Part shown: piece after piece, positions 7,373 through 15,473 of the stretch
How positions within the stretch are numbered: position 1 is the first letter of the stretch
Layout of the letters: each line of letters opens with the position of its first letter
From: Paenibacillus planticolens
Lineage (GTDB): Bacteria > Bacillota > Bacilli > Paenibacillales > NBRC-103111
Length of the DNA: 64,000 nucleotides
Assembly: GCF_013141725.1 (NCBI RefSeq)
Contig: NZ_WHNZ01000086.1
Location: 124,001 to 188,000, forward strand
Direction of reading: 5' to 3'
Made by a program: the position numbers and the translations under genes
The notes under the pieces: generated by a model
Database searches by the model: none
The model's input: the letters and a program-made list of their open reading frames with translations, nothing else
What the model was told of the DNA's origin: nothing

Positions 7373-10300
7373 TTATTTCGTAAATTGAAGCACTGCGAGC
7401 ATTCTGCTTAAAATAACCGTGCTTTGAGCTCTCGTAGCCGCCGCTGCCGGATCGAATTTGCCTGAATCGGCGCCTTCGATAATCTTCATACCGGCAATCT
7501 CGGCAATAGGCGCCTGAGCCCATTGATCAAACAGGTGCTCATCCGTAAATTTCACTTTATTTCCTGCAGCGCTGCTATGATCGTAGCCAGCAAAATTCAT
7601 TGCGCGTTGGATCATAACAGCCATTTCTTGCCGGGTAATAAGCGCATTCGGATGGAAGGAATGATCTTCGTATCCGGCAACGATGCCCGCTCCTGCGACA
7701 GCGTAAACCTGATCTTCAAACCAATCGCCTTGATGCACATCGATGAAAAGGTTCTTAGATGTTCCGCCCGGCTTCAGTCCGAGTGTCCGGGCAATCAATG
7801 CTGCAAATTCCGCCCGGGTTATCGCTTGCTCAGGAAGAAACTGATTCTGGGATACGCCTTGGACGATCATTTTATTTGCCATGCGTTCAATGTCGTTCTT
7901 TGCCCAATGATTGTTTAAATCAGCGAACGTTACTTTATTTTCCATCAGCATGTAGGTGCTGTTCGTTCTGCTATATATCGTCGCCTCTGTCCCCGATACA
8001 GTGAATGGAACCGGCTGGTATACCGTATTGCCTTGTTTGTCCGTCTCTACGCGAACCGCAGCTAAATTGCGGGCATTTAACGGGCTTTCCGCTTTGATTG
8101 TACGTGCCACATAAGTTGTAAAATTAGAAATTTCTATGCTCTTGCCTTCTGAAGAAGCTGCTCTCAAAGTAAACTCAACCGCGCCGAGAACGGTTTTCCC
8201 AGATGATTTTGCTTTTTCTACAGCAGCGTTGTCTTTACTTACGATGACTTCTACATTGACTTTTTCCTTGGCAACCCCTAACTTGGCAGCCAGATCTTGA
8301 AGATTAATCTCTTTTAGCGGCAGCTCATAACTTCCAAGCTGCGTGCCCAGATTCAGCGAAACGGCACTCTTTTGCGTGATTAATTTTTGCATCGCGCTGT
8401 TTGTAAAAATAATCATGATCTGATCGGCATTCACGCTCGAATCCACCGATAGCTTGATTTTGTCGTTTGTGCTGCTTTTCAGTATGTTGTCGATCGTTTT
8501 ATCGTCGATATAGGTTTCAGCTGTCTGTTTTTCGTCAATGTGGTTAACAGTTGTACTTGAATCGCTTGGATCTGCTGAATCGGATGGCCCTGATGTATCT
8601 GGAGCTTTCTCACGATTCACCGTGATGGTGTAGGTTTTGGACGCTCCGCTCTGCGGAGTCACCTCGATTTTAATCTTGTTTGCTCCGACAGCCAGATTCA
8701 ATGGTCCGTATGTTGCTCCGCTTACGCTCGTCGTACCGTTTACTCGGATCACAGCTCCCGCATCCGCTGCAGATGGCGTAACGCTGATGCTGCTCACATT
8801 GTTAGCCACGTTGACTGTATATCCGGTTGTATCCGCTGTAAATACCGGGGCTAACGATCCTGCGCTGACAGCCAGATTGCTTAAATCTGTGCTGGTTGGC
8901 AATACCACGTTCTCACGGTTCACCGTGATCGTGTAGGTTTTGGCCGCTCCGCTCTGCGGAGTCACCTCGATTTCAATCTTGTTTGCTCCGACAGCCAGAT
9001 TCAATGGTCCGTATGTTGCTCCGCTTACGCTCGTCGTACCGTTTACTCGGATCACAGCTACCGCATCCGACGCAGATGGCGTAACGCTGATGCTGCTCAC
9101 ATTGTTAGCCACGTTGACTGTATATCCGGTTGTGTCCGCTTTAAATACCGGGGCTAACGATCCTGCGCTGACAGCCAGATTGCTTAAATCTGCGCTGGTT
9201 GGCAATACCACGTTCTCACGGTTCACCGTGATCGTGTAGGTTTTGGCCGCTCCGCCCTGCGGTGTCACCTCGATTTCAATTCTGTTCGCTCCGACAGTCA
9301 GATTGACTGGCCCGCATGTAGCACCGCTTACGCTCAGCGTACCGTTTACCCGGATCACGACTCCTGCATCCGCTGCGGTTGGCGTGATGCTAATATTGCT
9401 TACGCTGTTAGCTACATTAAAGTTGTATTCCCCTGCACCTTCCGTGCTCAACTTTGTGTCTTGTATGCAGCTTGCTACACCCGATCCCGTATCCGAACAG
9501 TCGAAATGAACGGTAACAGTAACCGCCGGCACAGTCTTATTAATTTGTACTGTAGCCGTATGTGCCACTTCGATGTTGCCTGCTTTGTCCACACTCCAAT
9601 AGGTAAGCGTATGTGTGCCTTCGGCTGAAATCGTCACCGTTGTGCCAGTTTGTTGAGCCCCGCCATCCACTGTATAGTAGGTAGCGTGGACACCGGAACC
9701 GCTATCGGATGCTGTCAGCGTTACAGTTACGTCATTGTTTACCCAATTTGCAGGAGCATTATCCGTCGTAACCGGTGGTGTGTTATCTACTGTTGGAGCG
9801 TGATATACGTTTAAAGAATTAAACTGAACAACGGTGTAAGGAATATAATTTACATTGCCATTCATGGCAGTTTGATCGTAGTTGCCGGCTTTAAAGTAGT
9901 AAAGATGATTAGGCGGTATAACTTGGCTAGGGCTAGCTGTTTGCCCATTAAATATCAAGTTGCCGTTTAGATAAATGGACAGGACACCGTCATTAAGGGT
10001 CATTCTGTATGTGAAATACTGATTTAACGGAATTTTGATTGGGAGATACTGGTATCCCAACGAGTTTATGCCACTTGGTTCATAAAGTATGCGTATATTG
10101 CTATTGGGATAAGCAGGGTCATATCCATATTCAAATTCGCACAAGGTTGTTACATTTTGATCAAATACTTGTCCAATGGTAGTCCAACCTACACCGTTTA
10201 AAGTGCCAAGTTTTGTAACGGCAACGGTTCCAGTCATAGCGTTAGCCCCTACAGGCAACCAAGCAGCATCAGTTCCCGCTATAGGATCATATTCCCTTAG

Positions 10301-11695
10301 CTCACTGCGAGGATGGGCTGAGCCGGATGTGGTGCCCCCCACGGCGGTGTCCATAAACACTTGGCTTCCGTCAGCCCCAACGTAGAAATACGGATCAGCA
10401 TAGCCTGCTTGTAAGGTTTGGGATGTTTGGCCTGCCCCGCCAGGGAGCGGCTCCTGTAAAGTCCAATAGCGGTAATCAATGCCCGCGACAGGGGGTTTGC
10501 CCGATATTGTAAGCATGAATGTTTGAGGATTCCCCTGATCAAAGTTAAAGATAAAAGAGTGGGTTCCCATACTAAGTGTGTCTAAGAAACTTTGATTAAA
10601 GGTAACGGTATTGCCTGAAACTGCATAAGCCGATGAAGGCAAGATCGTTGTACCCTCACTAATACTTGTAAAATGGTTGCCATTGAGATTCATTGTTGTT
10701 GATATTGTAGAAGGCAACATAGGAATATAAGCAGTACCTTGCGGCAAAAGGGAAGAATCGGCCGCCGCTGCTACAGTTAGAACATAAGGAAGGAAGGATG
10801 ACCCTTGACTAGAAGAAAAATTAAACCTTAAATTATAGCTCCCATTAAGACTGCTTAGGTAGGTATTTGAAAATGTAACAACATTGTCAGCATCAACGGT
10901 ATAATCCGTTCCTTCCACAAGCGTGTAGGAACCATTGGCAATGCCTGTAAAACTTGTAGCAGCGTCCAGATTAACTTGGGTGGATATTGTATTTTGCAAC
11001 GTTTTATAGAAGCTTCCTGATGAAGATGAAAGAGTAACGGGAGGTGCTATTTTCAAGAGTCCGATACCCAATTGACCGGTAGCAGAAGGCTTTAAAGTAT
11101 AGTTAATCAAAATATAGCGCGCTGTTATTGGAGCAGTAAAAGTTAAGTCTGATGTGTAGTATCCAGTATTAGGATCTAAGCTCCAACTGTAGGTTCCATT
11201 AGCAACAGTGCCTGTTGCAATATTGGTAGGTACAATTGCAGCGCTAGACCATCCGTTAGCTGTTGGTGAAAAATTAATCGCGTTATTGTTAGGAGTGGTA
11301 GAAAGTTTATTCCAAAGGGAACTATCATTTGAATAACTTAGTTCATACTGGGAACTGCGGTTTATGGTATTTACATCGGTGGCAGTAGTATGAAAGTTAA
11401 AACCTTCTATATTGCTTGGAGAACCAAGGTCGATGGCTACCCATAAATTTGAACCGCTTGCCGAGTAGACTGTATTAGCCCCTAGTGTCCAAGTGACCGA
11501 ATTACCGATATTTACTGCTGTTCTAGTGCTTTGCTGCGAGCTTGCCTTAATGTTGCCGTTTAATGTCAAAGTAGAGGGCAGTAAGTTGGTTGCGGCTGCG
11601 TAAGCTACAGATGACGGCATGGTCGGAAACATAGAAAAAACAAGTGCAATGACAAGTATAAGACCAAAAAAAGATTTTGAATTTCGTTTTAACAT
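7373..11695 (-). CDS. S-layer-anchored alginate-lyase-like (PL7) multidomain surface protein
   Basis: A 1440-residue secreted protein. The signal peptide spans residues 1-34 (cut near AYAA). A discoidin-like domain covers about 35-217 and two X2-like beta domains about 220-400. A polysaccharide lyase 7-like domain covers about 406-632, with HPRSELRE (461-468) and YFKAGNYDQ (600-608). An Ig-like domain follows at about 640-720. Three cadherin-like beta-sandwich units lie at about 755-1029, then an unassigned domain to about 1250, then three SLH repeats to the end for cell-wall binding. PL7 enzymes cleave alginate or related uronans by beta-elimination. The usual QxH catalytic motif reads QVF here (509-511), so activity is in doubt. 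ATG follows GGGGTGA. A cre-like site lies 118 bases upstream. Confidence 0.85.
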   Translation of the reverse strand: MLKRNSKSFFGLILVIALVFSMFPTMPSSVAYAAATNLLPSTLTLNGNIKASSQQSTRTAVNIGNSVTWTLGANTVYSASGSNLWVAIDLGSPSNIEGFNFHTTATDVNTINRSSQYELSYSNDSSLWNKLSTTPNNNAINFSPTANGWSSAAIVPTNIATGTVANGTYSWSLDPNTGYYTSDLTFTAPITARYILINYTLKPSATGQLGIGLLKIAPPVTLSSSSGSFYKTLQNTISTQVNLDAATSFTGIANGSYTLVEGTDYTVDADNVVTFSNTYLSSLNGSYNLRFNFSSSQGSSFLPYVLTVAAAADSSLLPQGTAYIPMLPSTISTTMNLNGNHFTSISEGTTILPSSAYAVSGNTVTFNQSFLDTLSMGTHSFIFNFDQGNPQTFMLTISGKPPVAGIDYRYWTLQEPLPGGAGQTSQTLQAGYADPYFYVGADGSQVFMDTAVGGTTSGSAHPRSELREYDPIAGTDAAWLPVGANAMTGTVAVTKLGTLNGVGWTTIGQVFDQNVTTLCEFEYGYDPAYPNSNIRILYEPSGINSLGYQYLPIKIPLNQYFTYRMTLNDGVLSIYLNGNLIFNGQTASPSQVIPPNHLYYFKAGNYDQTAMNGNVNYIPYTVVQFNSLNVYHAPTVDNTPPVTTDNAPANWVNNDVTVTLTASDSGSGVHATYYTVDGGAQQTGTTVTISAEGTHTLTYWSVDKAGNIEVAHTATVQINKTVPAVTVTVHFDCSDTGSGVASCIQDTKLSTEGAGEYNFNVANSVSNISITPTAADAGVVIRVNGTLSVSGATCGPVNLTVGANRIEIEVTPQGGAAKTYTITVNRENVVLPTSADLSNLAVSAGSLAPVFKADTTGYTVNVANNVSSISVTPSASDAVAVIRVNGTTSVSGATYGPLNLAVGANKIEIEVTPQSGAAKTYTITVNRENVVLPTSTDLSNLAVSAGSLAPVFTADTTGYTVNVANNVSSISVTPSAADAGAVIRVNGTTSVSGATYGPLNLAVGANKIKIEVTPQSGASKTYTITVNREKAPDTSGPSDSADPSDSSTTVNHIDEKQTAETYIDDKTIDNILKSSTNDKIKLSVDSSVNADQIMIIFTNSAMQKLITQKSAVSLNLGTQLGSYELPLKEINLQDLAAKLGVAKEKVNVEVIVSKDNAAVEKAKSSGKTVLGAVEFTLRAASSEGKSIEISNFTTYVARTIKAESPLNARNLAAVRVETDKQGNTVYQPVPFTVSGTEATIYSRTNSTYMLMENKVTFADLNNHWAKNDIERMANKMIVQGVSQNQFLPEQAITRAEFAALIARTLGLKPGGTSKNLFIDVHQGDWFEDQVYAVAGAGIVAGYEDHSFHPNALITRQEMAVMIQRAMNFAGYDHSSAAGNKVKFTDEHLFDQWAQAPIAEIAGMKIIEGADSGKFDPAAAATRAQSTVILSRMLAVLQFTK
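8606..9510 (-). repeat. 303-bp tandem repeat encoding cadherin-like domains
   Basis: Two nearly identical 303-bp units (about 8606-8908 and 8909-9211) and a third, more diverged and 5'-shortened unit (about 9212-9430). Each encodes a 101-residue beta-sandwich with the shared block VIRVNGTTSVSGATYGPLNL. The very low nucleotide divergence points to recent duplication or gene conversion, and the unit number may vary between strains. Confidence 0.85.
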
Positions 11696-12377
11696 GAAAG
11701 AATCACCCCATTAAAATTTCTCTGTAATCGCTTCAATTAGATTGAGCTAGCTCTTTCATAACTAACGAGCTACAGCCACTTTGAAAATTGAAAGCTTCAT
11801 CCTTGCCATAAAATGTAATCGTTTACAAAATGCCGTACACGAACAATCGTTTCTTCAAATAAAGCCCCCCTTTTGCTTGCGAAAATCCAACATATATTTT
11901 ATATGTAATGTCTTTGTACCATATTTAAACTGACAGGTTTGGTGCAATTTTTATTTGTACTTGTCAAATTTTTAGGACAAAGGAATGTTGGGAGCACTGC
12001 CGTACGAACCTAAAAAAATTACAAATAAATCTAAAAAACCGGCAGTTATCAAAAAACGGCAGATTCATTACAATGAAATTTCCAAATTAACGAAGAAAAA
12101 ATAACAGCGGGAGGGGGAGGGATTAAACTATCTGGCAGGTTACTCAGTTAATTTAGTATGTTACCACGAGCGCATTCATCCCTTCGAGTGAGCTCTATTT
12201 GCATTTATTCAGAGGGGGTTATATAGAACCTTTTGAAAGTTTTTGTAAGAACATGCCAAATTCGTTTACCAAAGCTTATTATGCAGCTTATGCAGCCATA
12301 ATAAAAGTTAATAGAATTATAGTAGCAATCGATTTTGGGAATATAAAGATGGTTAAATTCAGAAAGGATAAAAAAAA
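11696..12377. other. Divergent intergenic region between PL7/SLH and WG-repeat genes
   Basis: About 680 bases, AT-rich, with no convincing gene. It holds the cre-like site at 11814-11827. A T/A-rich stretch lies at 11880-11960, and a CGGCAG-containing near repeat occurs at about 12040 and 12057. A 60-codon TTG-initiated frame at 12199-12381 lacks homology and is not accepted as a gene. The promoters of both flanking genes should lie here. Confidence 0.5.
11814..11827 (-). promoter_or_regulatory. Catabolite-response-element-like palindrome
   Basis: The minus-strand sequence TGTAAACGATTACA matches the CcpA cre consensus TGWAARCGYTWNCA with one mismatch and is nearly palindromic. It lies 118 bases upstream of the PL7/SLH start. 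It could bind CcpA or another LacI-family repressor. Confidence 0.4.
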
Positions 12378-13562
12378 TTGAAAAAAAGACTAATGAAGAA
12401 AAGTATCATTTGGGTGCTAATTATCATTTTAATTATGGCAGCGATAATCATAGGTATTCTAGCTGTAAACAAGAAGAACAATGAAAAAACATTATTATAC
12501 CCTATACAAGTCGATGGAAAATGGGGCTATATAAATAAAATGGGGAAGATGGTCGTAGAACCAACTTATGCATGGGCCGATGATTTTCATGATGGCGTCG
12601 CCATCGTTCTATTAAATAATAATTCAGATGGCAGCAAAGATACGAAGGATCAAGATAGTGTAAAATATGGCGCCATCGATATGACAGGAAAAATGGTAGT
12701 AAAGCCGGATTTTTCATACATAACCAAGTATAACGAAGGTGTAGCCGGAGCGATTCAAGTAGATGCGATGACGTATGATCTTACATACTTCATCCTGGAT
12801 AGAAAGGGTAAGATTTTATACACCTTACCTTCTGAGATGCAGATCGTTTCTATGCTGTTCAATGGAATGGGTTTGCAGACACAAAGTGAAGGTCTGGTAT
12901 TAGTACAAGATGATAAAACTGAAATGTATGGGTATATAGATCGAAATGGGAAAATTATCATTCCAATTCAATATCATGAAGCTAGTAGTTTTTCAGATGG
13001 CTTAGCTTTAGTAAAGAATGATAAGCACTACCAGTATATTGACAAAACAGGAAAAGTACTGATTGACGCTAGTCAATATATTTCCGGTAAAAGCTTTTCG
13101 GAAGGATTAGCAGCCGTAGCAGTGCAGAACAAGGATCGGTCCACTGTTGAGTACGGATATATTGATACAAAGGGCAATATGAAAATAGAGCCTAAATATG
13201 CAAGGGCATATAGTTTTTCAGAAGGGCTTGCAAAGGTATGCGTGGGAGACAGCATCAACGAATATTCAATAGGATATATAGATGAAAACGGAGCATATAA
13301 AATTGGCCCTACTTTAAATGATAGCTATGATGAAACACTGATTTCAGAAGGATTAGTTCCAATTGCTAATGGGGCTGGCGGGTATATGAATAAGGACGGG
13401 AAAGTTAGTATTGCTCCGGTTGTTACGAAAGATAATGACAATTATTTAAAACACAATATGGCCGAAGAATTTAGAAATGGAATTGCAAAAGTAAGCTTGT
13501 CCGATGGAAGGATTGGGTATATCGATAGAACCGGGAGATATATCTGGACCCCTCGTAAATAA
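12378..13562 (+). CDS. WG-repeat protein with N-terminal membrane anchor
   Basis: A 394-residue protein with one membrane segment (about residues 10-29) and then 6-8 WG repeats of roughly 45-50 residues. Their signature is GKWGYINKMGKMVVEPTY, with the intervening SFSDGLALV/SFSEGLAAV type. WG repeats form extracellular beta-structures of unknown binding role. The TTG at 12378 is chosen because AGAAAGGAT lies at a suitable distance upstream; an ATG 15 bases later is the alternative. It is followed after 60 bases by the HupE-like gene, which may be a separate transcript. Confidence 0.85.
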   Translation: MKKRLMKKSIIWVLIIILIMAAIIIGILAVNKKNNEKTLLYPIQVDGKWGYINKMGKMVVEPTYAWADDFHDGVAIVLLNNNSDGSKDTKDQDSVKYGAIDMTGKMVVKPDFSYITKYNEGVAGAIQVDAMTYDLTYFILDRKGKILYTLPSEMQIVSMLFNGMGLQTQSEGLVLVQDDKTEMYGYIDRNGKIIIPIQYHEASSFSDGLALVKNDKHYQYIDKTGKVLIDASQYISGKSFSEGLAAVAVQNKDRSTVEYGYIDTKGNMKIEPKYARAYSFSEGLAKVCVGDSINEYSIGYIDENGAYKIGPTLNDSYDETLISEGLVPIANGAGGYMNKDGKVSIAPVVTKDNDNYLKHNMAEEFRNGIAKVSLSDGRIGYIDRTGRYIWTPRK

Positions 13563-13624
13563 TTGGACAGTGAAACTACCGATTTCTGCAGAACTAGAAA
13601 CAGAAACAGTAAAGGAGGGCATAT

Positions 13625-14776
13625 ATGGCGGTTTGTCGATGGCGTTTCTTTCTTTCAATTTCTATGGCGTTGCTAGTGCTTTTGTCATTTGAAAATCGAG
13701 CGGATGCTCATGCCTACAGCGCGACTTATTCGACATTGGAGTTTTATAAATCCAAGACGGAGCTTACTTATGCACTCGATGACGTATCGGTCATAGAGCT
13801 TGTGGGGGGCGACACAAATCATGACGGAACGCTCGATGCAGGGGAATTCGCAAAAGTGGATCAGAAGCTGCTGGAGATTCTGAAAAGCAACCTCGTTTTG
13901 AAAATTAACGGAGAAAGCGCGGCGTGGCCCCAAATTGAGAGTCTCACTATGCACAGCAAGAGGGCGATTCTGAAGGCCTCCTTCCCAGCGGTAGCGGCAT
14001 CCCAGTCGATCCAGCTGACCGATCAATTGTATTTAAACGACACAGCGAGCAATTACGTAAACCTGATGACGATTTATTACGGAGCCCAGAAAAGCACAGC
14101 GGCACTCTCGGGCAAAAACCGGACCTGGACGCTGCAAATGACGGAAAATGATGTTGCCGGATTGCAGCCGGGCGATGCGTTGCCTCAGCAGCAACAGCCT
14201 GAGGAGGCAGCTTCGTCAAGCACGACGGACGGTTGGCTGTCTTTTTTCGTGCTGGGGATGAATCATATTTTATCCGGATACGACCACCTTTTGTTCTTAT
14301 TCTCCCTGCTCATCGCAAGACAAACGTTCAAGCAGTATGCGGGGACGATCACAGCGTTCACGATCGCGCATAGTATTACCTTGGCCTTGACAGTCACAGG
14401 TGTGATCCATATCTCCTCCCGTATAGTGGAGCCGGCCATTGCGCTGAGCATTTGTTATGTCGCTTTGGACAATTTGATTCGTAAGAAAGTCAGCTACCGG
14501 TGGGTATTGACCTTCATCTTCGGGCTGATCCATGGGATGGGTTTTGCGGACATCTTGACGGTAATGAACATTCCGAAGAGCGAATTGGCAGTGGATCTGA
14601 TCAGTTTTAATGTCGGCATTGAAACCGTTCAGGTGATCATCGTTGCCATGGTGCTGCCCGCGTTAGCTCTTCTTTATCGCTGGAAGCACTCGAGACGCGT
14701 GGTTGTTGCCTGCTCCGCCGTGGCCCTGATGCTAGGCGGACTGTGGCTTGTCGAACGGTTATTTACGGATTTATGA
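13625..14776 (+). CDS. HupE/UreJ-family membrane protein
   Basis: A 383-residue protein with a signal peptide (to about ADAHA, residue 28). A periplasm-type beta domain containing an EF-hand-like loop (DTNHDGTLDAGEF) follows, and then 6-7 membrane helices. The helices carry the family's His motifs: GMNHILSGYDHLLFLFSL, FTIAHSITLAL and GLIHGMGFADIL. Members are thought to move nickel or cobalt, or to act as accessory proteins; neither hydrogenase nor urease genes are nearby. AAAGGAGGG precedes the ATG. The stop overlaps the next start (ATGA at 14773), so the next gene is translationally coupled. Confidence 0.88.
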   Translation: MAVCRWRFFLSISMALLVLLSFENRADAHAYSATYSTLEFYKSKTELTYALDDVSVIELVGGDTNHDGTLDAGEFAKVDQKLLEILKSNLVLKINGESAAWPQIESLTMHSKRAILKASFPAVAASQSIQLTDQLYLNDTASNYVNLMTIYYGAQKSTAALSGKNRTWTLQMTENDVAGLQPGDALPQQQQPEEAASSSTTDGWLSFFVLGMNHILSGYDHLLFLFSLLIARQTFKQYAGTITAFTIAHSITLALTVTGVIHISSRIVEPAIALSICYVALDNLIRKKVSYRWVLTFIFGLIHGMGFADILTVMNIPKSELAVDLISFNVGIETVQVIIVAMVLPALALLYRWKHSRRVVVACSAVALMLGGLWLVERLFTDL

Positions 14777-15450
14777 ATGTATTGGATCGTTTTCAATCTA
14801 TTCTACCAAACCTTTGTTTCATTACAGACGATCCCTTCAGAGTGAAAATGATTGCGGCTCACTCCTTGGACAATGTAGAGATTTTCACGGAAACGAGAGG
14901 ACAAGTCGGTCTAATAGGGTCATTTAATAATGTCCCCATCATTGTTTTATCTGCTGGTATTGGTAAAACATCAACAATGGCTTACTTAACCGAGCTTTGC
15001 TTGAAAAATCAAATAAAGCGTGTTGTTTACTTTGGGGATTGCATTACCAACGATCCAAGCTTACCGATTGGTTCGATAATGTTAATAAAGAAAGCCTATG
15101 AAAATGGAAAAAGCTATGATGCCTCAGAAAAAATGCTTCAATATACAGAAGCTATTCTGAGAGAAACGAATATAAAAGTGCACAACTGTGCAACTACTAC
15201 TGACGATCATTATTTAATTGATAAAAAATATAGGATAAGCCAAGAATCTAAGGTTTTAGATTTTACGACAGCTCCAATTTATAAGTTGAACGAAAGCTAT
15301 AATGTTCTAGAGGTTTTATCAGTACTTACTGTTTGTGAAAATATTAGCACAAATGACACAATCGGGGAGGCAGTGAGACAAAGCGGAGGTCATTCCGCCA
15401 TCCTGCTGGCTCTTCAGATACTTTCATTTGATGCGAAGATTTTGCAATAA
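14773..15450 (+). CDS. Purine-nucleoside-phosphorylase-like protein, divergent
   Basis: A 225-residue protein resembling the PNP/UDP phosphorylase superfamily of DeoD type. It has FRVKMIAAHSLDNVEIF, then RGQVGLIGSFNNVPIIVLSAGIGKTS, then VVYFGDCITND where DeoD has a VGTCGA motif. The phosphate-binding Arg and the acidic nucleoside-binding residues expected in active DeoD are not evident, so it may bind rather than cleave nucleosides or have another N-glycoside substrate. The ATG overlaps the HupE-like stop. The PHP metallohydrolase starts 23 bases downstream, so all three may form one operon. No signal peptide, hence cytoplasmic. Confidence 0.65.
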   Translation: MNVLDRFQSILPNLCFITDDPFRVKMIAAHSLDNVEIFTETRGQVGLIGSFNNVPIIVLSAGIGKTSTMAYLTELCLKNQIKRVVYFGDCITNDPSLPIGSIMLIKKAYENGKSYDASEKMLQYTEAILRETNIKVHNCATTTDDHYLIDKKYRISQESKVLDFTTAPIYKLNESYNVLEVLSVLTVCENISTNDTIGEAVRQSGGHSAILLALQILSFDAKILQ

Positions 15451-15473
15451 ATAATTATACAAGGAGCGAGGAC

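Noticed and set aside
12199-12381. 60-codon TTG-initiated frame before the WG-repeat gene
   Set aside because: No recognisable domain, a rare start, and AT-rich composition like the rest of the intergenic DNA.
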